Shown: positions 34,378 to 43,717, numbered from the stretch's first letter. The stretch: 64,000 bases of DNA from Saprospiraceae bacterium (GCA_024103005.1 JAGFJA010000027.1:24949-88948), one strand, 5' to 3'. Made by a program: numbers and translations. The notes: generated from the letters alone by a model not told the origin.

Positions 34378-36183
34378 ATGAAGCTAAAAGTCTGCCTGTT
34401 TTTGTTATGTTTTGTTGCCATGTCAAGGGACATGTCGGCTCAACCCATCAATGATGAGTGCAGGCAGGCAATATTTCTACCGGATGTGAAGGATTTCTGT
34501 TCAGGAAGCAATGCTTTTTCTACCAAAAATGCTACGCCTTCCTTCAATGGAATCTCACAGTGTAATCCTTCCGGTGGGCCGGATGTCTGGTTTACTTTTT
34601 TTGTAACAGCTTCTGATGTGGTCATAAAAATTATTCCTGATGATATTCAGCCGGTGGATGCGACATTATATAGTGGTAAATGTAGCGGCCTGTCGGAGGA
34701 GGTGTGTGGTTCAATATCATCAGGTGAATCCGTTCTTCAGTTGTATAAGGGAGGTCTTATACCCGGAACACGACTGTTTCTCAGAGTCAGCGATATGCAG
34801 GCAGCGGGCTTCGATTTTACGGTATGTATAAATAATTTTTTTGCTCCGGTGTTGGATGGGAGTGATTGCTCTACGGCCAATTTAATTTGCTCAAAACACT
34901 CATTTGCGGTGAAAAATGTTACCGGCTTCGGCAAGGTTAATGAGCTGCAGGATGCACCCTGCTTTTCGAATACCGTCGAATCCAATAGTATCTGGTTTAG
35001 ATGGATCTGTGATGACCCGGGTACATTTACTTTTAGTCTGAATCCGCTCAAAGAATCAGATGATTTGGATTTTGTGCTTTATAAGGTCAATGGTGACCCG
35101 ATGGGATGTAATCTTGAACTTATCAGATGTATGGCTACCGGGATTTCTCCCGGAAATTGTCCCAACTTTCCTAATTGTTGCGGTCCGACCGGTTTGATGG
35201 AGGGCGAAGCAGATGTTTCGGAATCAGCAGGCTGCAGTCCGGAAAAGAATAATTTTTTAGCACCAATCGATATGCAATCAGGTGAGGCTTATGCTTTGCT
35301 TGTAAATAATTATACCTCACAGAATCAAGGATTTGATTTTGTGATGGGCGGAACTGCTACTCTCAGGGGAATAAAGGCTGATCTGAATATTCAGCCAAAT
35401 CAGGGAGTTTGTTTAGGTGATGAGATTATTGTTCATGAATCAATCGATAATCCTGTCGGCAATGCCACTGACATTAAATGGTATTTTGGTCCTGATGCCC
35501 GACCGCCGGCAGCTGTAGGAAATGGACCACAAACGGTTACATTCAATCATTCAGGGACAAAAGTTGTGTCCGTAATTGTGACAGACACAGCAGGTTGTAA
35601 GGCATTTGTGCAGGATACACTTCACATTGACTGTTGTGGCGGAACTTTGTCTGTTGACATTGGAAGTGATACAATAGTTGCACTGGGAAGTCAACCTGAT
35701 ATAAATGTTAATTATAATTTAGAGGGAGAGATGGTGACATACAAGTGGACACCGGCAGATAAAGTATCCTGTGACAGTTGTGTGAAACCCGGAATATTGC
35801 CGGTATCCGGAGATTTTTTTCTTCATCTTGAGCTGAATGATGAAAATGGATGTCGTGCCGGTGATGGCATATTAATAAAGGCAAAGGATCCGGATTTTTT
35901 CTTTCCGAATATTTTTTCTCCCAACGAAGACGGCATCAACGATTATTTTTTTCCTGATTTGTCCTTACTCGTTTCTCGTGTGGTTGAAATGAAAGTTTAT
36001 AATCGCTGGGGTGCACAAGTCTTTTCAGGTAATAATCTTGATCCGGCCTTTCCGAATCAGGGATGGGATGGGACGTTTAGGGGAAAGACTGCTTCATCCG
36101 GAGTGTATGTGTACTATGCGGTGTTAGAGTTAAAGGGTGTGGGAAATATTAAGGTTAAGGGAAATGTTACTCTCGTCAGGTAG
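34378..36183 (+). CDS. Gliding-motility-type secreted protein with PKD domain
   Basis: This is a 601-residue secreted protein. The ATG at 34378 gives a signal peptide MKLKVCLFLLCFVAM; an upstream TTG at 34342 would mask it. Two related N-terminal domains (about 25-155 and 165-335) each have the spaced cysteines and WFTFFV/WFRWIC pattern of beta-sandwich domains common in Bacteroidota secreted proteins. A PKD-like domain follows (about 350-430, with VTFNHSGTKVVSVIVTDTAGC). The type B gliding C-terminal domain ends the protein (FFPNIFSPNEDGINDYF, YNRWGAQVFS, GWDGTFRGK, VTLVR). It is a probable T9SS cargo, and many disulfides are likely. Confidence 0.88.
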   Translation: MKLKVCLFLLCFVAMSRDMSAQPINDECRQAIFLPDVKDFCSGSNAFSTKNATPSFNGISQCNPSGGPDVWFTFFVTASDVVIKIIPDDIQPVDATLYSGKCSGLSEEVCGSISSGESVLQLYKGGLIPGTRLFLRVSDMQAAGFDFTVCINNFFAPVLDGSDCSTANLICSKHSFAVKNVTGFGKVNELQDAPCFSNTVESNSIWFRWICDDPGTFTFSLNPLKESDDLDFVLYKVNGDPMGCNLELIRCMATGISPGNCPNFPNCCGPTGLMEGEADVSESAGCSPEKNNFLAPIDMQSGEAYALLVNNYTSQNQGFDFVMGGTATLRGIKADLNIQPNQGVCLGDEIIVHESIDNPVGNATDIKWYFGPDARPPAAVGNGPQTVTFNHSGTKVVSVIVTDTAGCKAFVQDTLHIDCCGGTLSVDIGSDTIVALGSQPDINVNYNLEGEMVTYKWTPADKVSCDSCVKPGILPVSGDFFLHLELNDENGCRAGDGILIKAKDPDFFFPNIFSPNEDGINDYFFPDLSLLVSRVVEMKVYNRWGAQVFSGNNLDPAFPNQGWDGTFRGKTASSGVYVYYAVLELKGVGNIKVKGNVTLVR

Positions 36184-36219
36184 TCAGTACAATTGGAAGA
36201 AAATTTGCACCTTTGCGAT

Positions 36220-36786
36220 ATGAAAGAGGTGTCAGTCAGGATTTTGATTTTTATCGCATTTGTCACAGCTGTTACTGCGTGTGAAAACGATATAAGGGAG
36301 GTCAACAGAGTTGCGGGCGCCATTGCCTCCGGAAGCTATGAGACGGGCGTTGACGGCGAGATTATTTACAGTGATTCCGCACATCTTAAAGTCAGAATTA
36401 AGTTTGATACCATTGCAAGGATTTTAGACCCGGGAGACCAAAGGGATATATTCCCCAAGGGAGTGATTGTATCATTTTATGACGATAAGGGTAATGTTTC
36501 TAGTATTCTGACAGCCGGAAGAGCAGAAAGAATTGCAAAAAAAAATATTGTTGTGGCGACTGATTCTGTTCATCTCGTAAGCCGCAACGGTGAAGAATTG
36601 CTCACCAATGAATTGATCTGGGACGAATGGAAAAAAGAAGTATATACAAAGCGATTTGTCAAACTTACCCGTCCGGGTGAGGTTATTTATAGTTTCGGCT
36701 TTAAGTCCAATCAGGAATTTACCAAATATGAGATTAATGCTATCTCCGGAAAGCTGAAGAAGGAGAGTGTTGAAGGAGAGTTTTAG
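36220..36786 (+). CDS. lptC: LPS export ABC transporter periplasmic protein LptC
   Basis: LptC bridges the inner-membrane LptBFG transporter to LptA in lipopolysaccharide export. Starting at the ATG at 36220 the product has 188 residues and a lipoprotein signal (VTAVTACEN, Cys about 21). The following GEIIYSDSAHLKVRI, FPKGVIVSFYDDKG, ILTAGRAERIAKKNIVVATDSVHL and ELLTNELIWDEWKKEVYTKRFVKL, each shortened here, are hallmarks of the LptC/LptA jelly-roll fold in Bacteroidota. The longer frame from 36193 would precede the signal peptide and is unlikely. It starts 37 bases after the gliding-type protein. Other Lpt genes are not present. Confidence 0.88.
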   Translation: MKEVSVRILIFIAFVTAVTACENDIREVNRVAGAIASGSYETGVDGEIIYSDSAHLKVRIKFDTIARILDPGDQRDIFPKGVIVSFYDDKGNVSSILTAGRAERIAKKNIVVATDSVHLVSRNGEELLTNELIWDEWKKEVYTKRFVKLTRPGEVIYSFGFKSNQEFTKYEINAISGKLKKESVEGEF

Positions 36787-37154
36787 CAGAAAAAAGTTAA
36801 TACCTTTCCTCATAAGTCATTCATTGTTTTTCTGTTTTTCATTGGACGAATATTCAGCTATATTATCGGGAAATATTATTGTTTAGAATAAGAAATGGTA
36901 TAAAATCTCTTATTTGTCTCAATATTATCGGTGAATTTGTACTTTTGGAGGGTATATATTCAGGAATTATATCTGCTTTACCTTGTCTTTCGACGACTTG
37001 TATAATATAAGTAGATATAGTACTGTCCGGATAAAAAATTCATTGCAGGATAATAAATAAGTTCGGAACGATATTATATATGGTGTAGTAACAAATAATC
37101 GTTGCAGTCGCCAATTGTGAAAACGACCTTGCATAATTGTATTAAACGAGTAGG
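36787..37154. other. 368-base gene-free stretch upstream of the barrel/GLPGLI pair
   Basis: No gene, RNA or repeat is recognisable. TACTTTTG at 36940-36947 matches the -7 consensus with a TTG 23 bases upstream and could be a promoter for the 37155 gene, but the distance to the ATG is long (about 200 bases). Confidence 0.4.
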
Positions 37155-39908
37155 ATGAATAGACTTTTCCTTTGGATGATTTTGTTGTTTCAGTCTGTGA
37201 TGATATATGGTCAGGGATTGAAAGGTATTGTTTGTGACGATCTGAATGGTTACGGGATCGAGAAGGCCACCGTGACTGTTATGAGAACACGCGATTCTTT
37301 ATTGGTAGCTTACGACAGGACCTGGTCAAATGGCAGTTTCCTGTTTGACAAGTTAAAGCCGGATCATTATGATATTTTTATTTCTTATCCCGACTATTTG
37401 GGCTACGCTACTGATGTAGAGATTACACCCGGGAATATTCATAATATGGATACCATACGTCTGATTAAAAACAGCCAGATGCTCAATGAAATCACCATAG
37501 TGGATGGAAGCAAAATAAAGTTTAAGGGGGATACCATTCAGTTTATTGCTGATAGTTTTAAAGTCGGTTCAAATGCCAACGTTGAAGACTTGTTGAAAAA
37601 AATGTCAGGTATACAGGTGAACTCTAAAGGTGAAATAACGGCCTTCGGAGAGAAGGTGGAAAAGGTTTTTGTAGATGGAGAGGAATTTTTTGGATCCGAC
37701 CCTACCATTGCTACCCGAAACATTCAGGCAAAGGCAGTGGATAAGGTCCAGGTTTTTGACAAGACATCCAAACAGGAAGAGCTGACAGGAATTCCTGATG
37801 ACGAGAGGTTCAAGGCGATAAATCTCACGCTGAAGGAAGAATATAAAAAAGGTTATTTCGGAAAGGCGAAAGCCGGCATTGGAGCTAAACCACTCTATTA
37901 TGATGAGTCGCTTATGTTTCAAGCCTATACTAAAAAGACCAAAGTATCCGCCTATGGGATAGCCAGTAATACAGGTACAACAGGGCTTGACTTCGATGAT
38001 ATGAACCGTTATATGGGCGGCTTTTCCGGGGGCAATATGATGTTTGATGGTAATTCAGTTATGATTACAATGACATCTGACGGAGATGATGATATTAGTT
38101 GGGATGGTCGGTACAATGGGATAGGCCTGCCAAAGAGCCTGAGCGGAGGAGCTTCCGTTTCAACCAAGTTGGCTAAGGACAAAATAAAGCTGTCAGGTAG
38201 CTATGGTTATTCTGACCTCAGACTTAATAAGGAATTGTCGGATAATACAACCAATTTTTTACCGGAAAGAAGTTATATTCAGGAAAACAGAGAGAGCTCT
38301 ATTAATCGAAAAATCACCCATTCCGGAAAATTAAAGTTTGAAATGGACATTGATTCTTTTACAACTTTAAGCATTATGGCTTCTGCAAGTATCAAAGATT
38401 ACGACAATTCAAAGGTAGCTCATTCGAGACAGATTGGGCTGGACAGTACTGCGATTACCACCGTTGATAGAGAACTTACGAGTAAGAAACAAGTAAATGC
38501 AATAAACAGTAATGTTTCTCTTACCCGAAAGTTCAGGAAAAAAGGCAGATTTTTGTCAGTCAATGGTTCTTACAATTTGTCAGAGAGCAATGGTACGGTA
38601 AGTCTGATAAGCGAGAATAAATACTATTCCCAGAATATCTTTCAGAACCTCAATCAAATTCAGGATGTGGACAGTAAAAGTAATTCCTATAATGGTAATA
38701 TAACTTTCAGCGAACCAATCAATGACAAATGGACTTCTCAGGTAAATTTTTACTCGTCCCATTCGGGTAATTTGTCCGACCGGATTACCAATGAACTGGA
38801 CGAGGAAACAAACCAATATGACCGATATATCGACTCTCTGAGCAATGATTATAATTACAGGATAGCGACAAACGGGGGCGGACTTGCTTTTAACTTTAAG
38901 AATGAAAAATACAATTTCAGATTGGGGACCAATGCTGACTATGCTGTTACGCTAAGGGAGAATAAGATAGATACGTCACGGGTATTTAACTCAACCTTCA
39001 GGTGGCTGCCCAGTGCAAACTTCAACTATAAATTTAATCGTACATCAAACCTTCGATTCAGATATTCCGGTTCAACCAACCAACCCACTATTGACCAGAT
39101 TCAGCCGGTAAGAGACAATTCTGATCCGACTGTTCTGATAAAGGGAAATCCTGATTTAAAGCAATCCTATCGACAGAGCTTTAATCTGACTTATAATATG
39201 TGGCAGTCACTCAGTGATTTCAGTATCTGGTCATTTGCCAATTTTGATAATACTTTTAATGATATTGTCCTCAATACTTATATTGATGAGTCGCGTCGTT
39301 CTATCTCTACATATACCAATGTGAATGGCGGTTATGGCGGATACATGGGTGTAAATTTGAATTATAAACTGTCAAGTAATTTTTCACTCAGGACAGGTAT
39401 TGACTTAAATACCCGGAAAAGAATTTCCTTTGTCAATGGTCTGAAGACGGACGTCCTGAATTATGGCATTTCCCCTGAAATTGGCGCTATGCTGGATATA
39501 GACGAGAAATTCTCCTGGGATTTTAGATATTCGCCTTCTTTCAACAGGTCAAAAGGGAATCTTATTTCAGGGGCAGGGAATTATTATTCTCACAATGTAA
39601 ATAGCTCATTCAGGTATCACATCTTCAAAAACTTAGAAATTTACAGCGATTTAGAATGGTCTTATCAGGGGGCAGAAAGTTCTTTTTCTCAGAGTTTTAG
39701 TCAGGTATTGTGGAATGCAAAAACAGAATGGACCATCGATAAGGCGAAGAATTTTGTCCTGCAGCTTGCAATAAATGATATCCTGAATCAGAATAAAGGT
39801 TATAGTCGTGTGGTCAATACCTATTCTACCAGAGAGAGTCGGAACAATACCATACAGAGGTACGGACTATTGAGTCTGATATATAACATTAAAAGTAAAG
39901 GTAAATAA
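37155..39908 (+). CDS. TonB-receptor-like outer-membrane barrel with carboxypeptidase-like N-domain
   Basis: The 917-residue product starts with a signal peptide (about 1-21, ending MIYGQ). A carboxypeptidase-regulatory-like domain follows (about 22-110: GLKGIVCDDLNGYGIEKATV and LFDKLKPDHYDIFISYPDY). Next is a plug-like region (about 115-230: LNEITIVDGSKIKFKGDTI, VEDLLKKMSGIQVNSKGEI, EKVFVDGEEFFGSDP), then a large barrel domain of the OMP_b-brl_3 type. The final strand ends YGLLSLIYNIKSKGK. Its start is followed downstream by a GLPGLI gene with only one base between stop and ATG, a typical Bacteroidota pair that is probably one functional unit. Confidence 0.9.
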   Translation: MNRLFLWMILLFQSVMIYGQGLKGIVCDDLNGYGIEKATVTVMRTRDSLLVAYDRTWSNGSFLFDKLKPDHYDIFISYPDYLGYATDVEITPGNIHNMDTIRLIKNSQMLNEITIVDGSKIKFKGDTIQFIADSFKVGSNANVEDLLKKMSGIQVNSKGEITAFGEKVEKVFVDGEEFFGSDPTIATRNIQAKAVDKVQVFDKTSKQEELTGIPDDERFKAINLTLKEEYKKGYFGKAKAGIGAKPLYYDESLMFQAYTKKTKVSAYGIASNTGTTGLDFDDMNRYMGGFSGGNMMFDGNSVMITMTSDGDDDISWDGRYNGIGLPKSLSGGASVSTKLAKDKIKLSGSYGYSDLRLNKELSDNTTNFLPERSYIQENRESSINRKITHSGKLKFEMDIDSFTTLSIMASASIKDYDNSKVAHSRQIGLDSTAITTVDRELTSKKQVNAINSNVSLTRKFRKKGRFLSVNGSYNLSESNGTVSLISENKYYSQNIFQNLNQIQDVDSKSNSYNGNITFSEPINDKWTSQVNFYSSHSGNLSDRITNELDEETNQYDRYIDSLSNDYNYRIATNGGGLAFNFKNEKYNFRLGTNADYAVTLRENKIDTSRVFNSTFRWLPSANFNYKFNRTSNLRFRYSGSTNQPTIDQIQPVRDNSDPTVLIKGNPDLKQSYRQSFNLTYNMWQSLSDFSIWSFANFDNTFNDIVLNTYIDESRRSISTYTNVNGGYGGYMGVNLNYKLSSNFSLRTGIDLNTRKRISFVNGLKTDVLNYGISPEIGAMLDIDEKFSWDFRYSPSFNRSKGNLISGAGNYYSHNVNSSFRYHIFKNLEIYSDLEWSYQGAESSFSQSFSQVLWNAKTEWTIDKAKNFVLQLAINDILNQNKGYSRVVNTYSTRESRNNTIQRYGLLSLIYNIKSKGK

Positions 39909-39909
39909 T

Positions 39910-40689
39910 ATGATGAAGATGCAAAAACGGATAATATTTAGTATGATTTGCCCGATGCTTTTTGTGGGCAGTGCATTTAGCCAAAACAAGATGGTCGTAT
40001 CCTGTGGTAAGATTAAATTCGAGAAGAGAGTAAGTGTAAAGAAGAAAATGATAGCTTCAAAAGATGAAGACGATGAAGGTAGCTTTTGGTTTGAAAATAT
40101 GATTAAACGCGCACCTGACCACACCTCCGAGCAGTTTGTCATGGAGTTTAACCCAACAGAAAGTTATTATTTTTTCGATAAAAAAATAAGTGATAACCCA
40201 ATGCGGGGCTGGGGTTCGGATGAAGTGGCATCGAAGAATATCGTCTACAAAGACTATGAAAAGGGAATTTCAAAATCACTGAAACAGTTTTTCGAGAAAG
40301 ATTACTTATTGCAGGATTCGGTTAAAAAATTTGATTGGAAACTGACAAGGGAGTTCAGAGATATTGCCGGCTTTGAATGCAGGAAAGCGGTAGCGATATT
40401 TAATGATTCGCTTTATGTTATTGCATTCTATACGGACGATATCTTGTGCAGTTCAGGTCCTGAGAGTTTCGGAGGTTTGCCGGGAATGATTCTGGGAGTA
40501 GTGATGCCAAGGTTATACACTACCTGGTTTGCTACATCTGTTGATACAGGATGTAGTGAAAAAGATGTCATTAATAAGCCGATGCAGGGAAATGCGATTA
40601 AAGAGGCTGATTTAATAGAAAAAATCAAAGATAGGTATGGAAAATATAAAAAATGGTATCAGTCCCTGGTCTGGAATCTGGTTATATAA
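39910..40689 (+). CDS. GLPGLI family protein
   Basis: GLPGLI proteins are secreted Bacteroidota proteins of unknown function named for a conserved motif. Here the motif is GGLPGMILGVVMPRL (residues about 190-204), an M-for-L variant. The rest fits the family: a signal peptide (residues about 1-25, ending AFSQ), the start GKIKFEKRV, then a beta-rich body with FDWKLTREFRDIAGFECRKAVA and IAFYTDDI. The 259-residue length is normal. It starts one base after the barrel gene and is surely co-transcribed with it. Its role is probably linked to the barrel, but no activity is known. Confidence 0.93.
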   Translation: MMKMQKRIIFSMICPMLFVGSAFSQNKMVVSCGKIKFEKRVSVKKKMIASKDEDDEGSFWFENMIKRAPDHTSEQFVMEFNPTESYYFFDKKISDNPMRGWGSDEVASKNIVYKDYEKGISKSLKQFFEKDYLLQDSVKKFDWKLTREFRDIAGFECRKAVAIFNDSLYVIAFYTDDILCSSGPESFGGLPGMILGVVMPRLYTTWFATSVDTGCSEKDVINKPMQGNAIKEADLIEKIKDRYGKYKKWYQSLVWNLVI

Positions 40690-40696
40690 AAGGTAA

Positions 40697-40727
40697 TCCA
40701 ACCGGCATAAGAGATTTATGCTGTTGG
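40697..40727 (+). terminator. Hairpin after the barrel/GLPGLI operon
   Basis: TCCAAC..GCATAA pairs with TTATGC..TTGGA across 40697-40727 with a small internal loop. No T-run follows, so it may be a terminator only in part or an mRNA-end structure. Confidence 0.4.
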
Positions 40728-40838
40728 ACAATGAGTATTTTAATGGTTATTATTTTAAAAAATTAGTACAAATTGGACATTAATGTTCATAAATAGTTGA
40801 TTTGCTTGTATTTTGCCGATAAAATTCATTCAATTTAA

Positions 40839-40869
40839 TTGCTTTATACGTATTATAGTATTATCTTTG
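40839..40869 (+). promoter_or_regulatory. Bacteroidota promoter for the ATP-grasp gene
   Basis: TTG (40839-40841), 20 bases, then TATCTTTG (40862-40869) fit the -33/-7 consensus closely. The transcript would have a leader of about 100 bases before the ATG at 40974. Confidence 0.7.
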
Positions 40870-40973
40870 CGCCACTTTTGTAAAAAACAAGAAAGTGAGG
40901 CCTGTATTTTGATAAAAAAGAGGGCTTGGATATTTATCTACTTCATAATGATTTAATTAAAACAATTTTCTGA

Positions 40974-42449
40974 ATGAAAAAAATTGGAATTTTATTTGGC
41001 CAGGAAAATTCTTTCCCTCAGGCATTTGTTGACAGAATCAACGAAAAGAAAGTTAAAGGTGTTGAAGCAGAGTTTGTAATGGTGGATGAAGTTTTTCAAG
41101 GTAGAGCTACAGACTATGCAGTTATCCTGGATCGTATTTCTCAGGATGTACCTTTTTACAGAGCGTACTTGAAAAATGCAGCTATCAGTGGAACTGCAGT
41201 GATGAACAACCCATTCTGGTGGAGCGCTGATGAGAAGTTTTTTAACAACGCATTAGCTTCAAAAATAGGAGTCCCTGTACCAAAGACTTATCTTTTGCCT
41301 TCTAAGGAAATGCCTACTGACACTTCCAGTAATTCCTTCAGAAACTTGAAATTTCCTTTAAACTGGTCTGGTATTTTTGATGAGATCGGTTTTCCCGCAT
41401 ATATGAAGCCGCATGCAGGCGGTGGATGGAAGAGTGTGTATAAGGTAACTGACGTAGAAAATCTTTTCCGTTCATATTCTGAAACGGGACAATTGGTGAT
41501 GTTGCTCCAGGAAGAAATTCAGTTTGAATCTTACTTCCGTTGTTACTGTCTGGGTCAGAAGTATGTACGTATCATGCAATATGAGCCACGGAATCCGCAT
41601 CACTTACGCTATGTGACCAATGGAGGTCCTGTTGAAAAGAAATTACTGAAAACTATAGAAGAGTACGTCCTCAGATTAAACAATGCTCTTGGTTATGATT
41701 TTAATACAGTTGAATTTGCTGTAAGAGATGGTATCCCTTATGCTATTGATTTCTGTAATCCTGCACCTGATGCCGATTTGTTCTCTGTTGGTCAGGAAAA
41801 CTTTGACTGGGTAGTAGAAAATGCTGCCAATATGGCAATCGAAAGAGCATTGGCACATGTTGATGGTAAGGATAACCTGACCTGGGGTACATTTGTTAAG
41901 AATAGTGTTGCCGGCAAGGCTGTCGGAAACGTCAAAACTGCGACGCCAAAAGCTGCACGTAAGGTAAGAACTGCCTCAAAATCATCAGCTAAGCCCGCTC
42001 CTAAAGCAAGCGCGACTAAATCCGGTACTACTAAAGTAAAAGCAGAAAAAGCTGCTCCTAAGGCAAGTATGTCAAAAAGTGCAACTAAAAAGATCAAAAC
42101 AGAAAAAGCTGCCCCTAAGACTAGGGCAACTAAATCTGCTGCAACTAAAACTAAGACTGTGAAAGAAGCACCAAAAGCAAGTGCAACCAAATCTGCAGCA
42201 ACTAAGGTAAAGGCTGATAAATCGGCTGCAAAAGTTAAAACTCCGAAAGCAGCTTCTACCGGTGAAAAGGCAACATCAACTAAGGAGGTAAAGGTTAAAT
42301 CAACTTCACCTAAAGCTCCGAAAGCTGCCCCTAAGAAGACCGCTGCTCCTAAGAAGACTGCCGCTCCTAAGGTTAAGAAAACTCAGGTTTCTAAAGCTCC
42401 TGAGACTGCTAAGCCTGAAGGAACCACTGACGTTATTGACGCAAAATAA
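40974..42449 (+). CDS. ATP-grasp ligase with repetitive Lys/Ala-rich histone-H1-like tail
   Basis: Residues about 1-310 form an ATP-grasp fold: a Rossmann-like start KKIGILFGQENSFPQAF, the ATP-binding lysine loop YMKPHAGGGWKSVYKV, the adenine-side LQEEIQFESYFRC, and the metal-binding EFAVRDGIPYAIDFCNPAPDAD with Glu, Asp and Asn. ATP-grasp enzymes join a carboxylate to an amine or thiol through an acyl-phosphate. Residues about 311-491 are a low-complexity tail of Lys, Ala, Pro, Ser and Thr, with four 19-residue repeats (APKASATKS-type, residues 342-417) and later KKTAAP repeats, like Hc1/H1-type tails that bind DNA or RNA. The tail is not part of the usual fold. A class I glutamine amidotransferase gene follows. 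The substrate is unknown. Confidence 0.85.
   Translation: MKKIGILFGQENSFPQAFVDRINEKKVKGVEAEFVMVDEVFQGRATDYAVILDRISQDVPFYRAYLKNAAISGTAVMNNPFWWSADEKFFNNALASKIGVPVPKTYLLPSKEMPTDTSSNSFRNLKFPLNWSGIFDEIGFPAYMKPHAGGGWKSVYKVTDVENLFRSYSETGQLVMLLQEEIQFESYFRCYCLGQKYVRIMQYEPRNPHHLRYVTNGGPVEKKLLKTIEEYVLRLNNALGYDFNTVEFAVRDGIPYAIDFCNPAPDADLFSVGQENFDWVVENAANMAIERALAHVDGKDNLTWGTFVKNSVAGKAVGNVKTATPKAARKVRTASKSSAKPAPKASATKSGTTKVKAEKAAPKASMSKSATKKIKTEKAAPKTRATKSAATKTKTVKEAPKASATKSAATKVKADKSAAKVKTPKAASTGEKATSTKEVKVKSTSPKAPKAAPKKTAAPKKTAAPKVKKTQVSKAPETAKPEGTTDVIDAK
41997..42224 (+). repeat. Four 57-base coding repeats (19 residues each) in the ATP-grasp tail
   Basis: The encoded units all have the form APKxxxxKSxxxKxKxxKx and follow one another without gaps. 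The DNA copies have diverged, so they are old or under protein-level selection. Their function is probably in the basic, disordered tail. Confidence 0.8.
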
Positions 42450-42470
42450 TTCTATTAAAAAACCTATAAT

Positions 42471-42506
42471 AATGCACCGACTTTTCAAGGTTGGTGCATT
42501 TTTTTT
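42471..42506 (+). terminator. Rho-independent terminator after the ATP-grasp gene
   Basis: An 11-base-pair stem (42471-42481 with 42490-42500, one G-T pair) is followed by a T-run through 42506. It separates the ATP-grasp gene from the amidotransferase gene. Confidence 0.88.
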
Positions 42507-42653
42507 GTCAATACTTCAGATGGCTTAGATGATTTCTCAAAAAGTCGATAAAAATATTATTTGAGTTTTTCTTTCAGAATGGTTTATCGTTTTGATTTTT
42601 GTGAATTATTTGCGATATTATTTGCAAATTTCTCTTTTTTCGGTATGTTTTTA

Positions 42654-42661
42654 TACCTTTG
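42654..42661 (+). promoter_or_regulatory. Bacteroidota-type -7 element for the amidotransferase gene
   Basis: TACCTTTG matches the consensus and lies 41 bases before the ATG at 42703. The preceding terminator makes a promoter here necessary. No convincing -33 TTG is present at the normal spacing. Confidence 0.5.
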
Positions 42662-42702
42662 TATTTCAGATAATGGTTTCATGCCATTGACACTAGTTTT
42701 GT

Positions 42703-43527
42703 ATGAGTATTAAGTTAGCTATTCTTGATTTAAATGATAATACACCCAATCTGGGCTTAGGTTCCATTGTGGAACATGCGAAAGCCTTTCAGAGTGAATT
42801 GTGTTATCAGGTTTTTGATGTACGACATAAGCACGAGATTCCGGGTCTTGACTTTGACTTGTATATTTCTTCAGGTGGCCCGGGTGATCCTCGCGAAGGT
42901 GACGGAAAATGGGAAGTAGCATACTTTGACTGGATTTCTAAGGTATTACACCATAACCTTAATCATAAAGACAAAAAATATGTCCTTTTTATCTGTCACT
43001 CCTTTCAGATGGCAAGTATTTATTTTAAATACGGAGAAATACGACAACGGAATAAGAAATCATTTGGTACCTATCCTTGTTATTTAACCGGAAATGGACT
43101 TTATGAAAAGGTATTTCATGGACTTCCCAACCCCATGTATGTCGCTGATTTTCGGTCATTTGAGGTAATAAAAGAGAATTATGAAACCCGTACCAAAGAT
43201 TATCCGCGTGTACTGGCCATAGAGCAGATAGATCCGACGGAGCCCCGCCAAAGAGCTATTATGGCAGTTAGGTTTACTCCTGAAATGATCGGCACGCAAT
43301 TTCACCCGGAAGCGTATGCAGAGGGTATGTACGACTATTTCAACCAGGAAAACCGAAGACAAAGTGTAATAGCTGAACATGGGGAAGATCGATTGCTTCA
43401 GATGATTAGGGACCTGGCACATCCCGGGAAAATCACACTTACTAATCAGACAATCCTCCCTAATTTTATAAGTGAAAGCATAAAGCAGATTAAAGAACAA
43501 CGAGTTCCTCAGCCTTCTTTTTGCTGA
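42703..43527 (+). CDS. Class I glutamine amidotransferase domain protein (GMP-synthase-like)
   Basis: The 274-residue protein has the GATase1 fold that releases ammonia from glutamine. The nucleophile elbow is FICHSFQ with Cys98, the oxyanion region is ISSGGPGDPREG (about 55-66), and the catalytic His201 and Glu203 sit in GTQFHPEA, so the triad is complete. The usual elbow GICxGHQ is altered to FICHSFQ, as in GATases that stand alone. It lies 253 bases after the ATP-grasp gene on the same strand, though a terminator lies between. The pairing fits predicted amidoligase clusters in which glutaminase-released ammonia, or a gamma-glutamyl group, is used with an ATP-grasp ligase. The real substrate is unknown. 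Confidence 0.85.
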   Translation: MSIKLAILDLNDNTPNLGLGSIVEHAKAFQSELCYQVFDVRHKHEIPGLDFDLYISSGGPGDPREGDGKWEVAYFDWISKVLHHNLNHKDKKYVLFICHSFQMASIYFKYGEIRQRNKKSFGTYPCYLTGNGLYEKVFHGLPNPMYVADFRSFEVIKENYETRTKDYPRVLAIEQIDPTEPRQRAIMAVRFTPEMIGTQFHPEAYAEGMYDYFNQENRRQSVIAEHGEDRLLQMIRDLAHPGKITLTNQTILPNFISESIKQIKEQRVPQPSFC

Positions 43528-43600
43528 CAAAAGCTTTTACTTCACTTTAAAATTATGATTGATTCAGGAAGATAAGTAAATGTTTGTTATTGATTAATAG

Positions 43601-43632
43601 AAAAGCCATTGCCAGCAATGACAATGGCTTTT
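43601..43632. terminator. Bidirectional terminator between convergent genes
   Basis: AAAAGCCATTG (43601-43611) pairs perfectly with CAATGGCTTTT (43622-43632). The TTTT that ends the arm on either strand can serve as a short T-run for both converging transcripts. Confidence 0.7.
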
Positions 43633-43717
43633 GCATTTCATGGTTGATTCTTTTCAGTTCAGTTCGTTTTATTCAATGGTGAACTTTCCTTTCAATTTGT
43701 TTAATCTGATGATTGTT

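Noticed and set aside
41792..42190. A long minus-strand open frame opposite the ATP-grasp tail
   Set aside because: The Lys/Ala-rich tail avoids stop codons on the other strand because of codon composition; the antisense product is Leu/Val/Ala low-complexity and not a gene.
40974..42449. Tail repeats of the ATP-grasp gene as a frameshift or sequencing artefact
   Set aside because: The frame is open through the whole tail, the repeats are 57 bases (a multiple of three) with diverged codons, and a terminator follows the stop.
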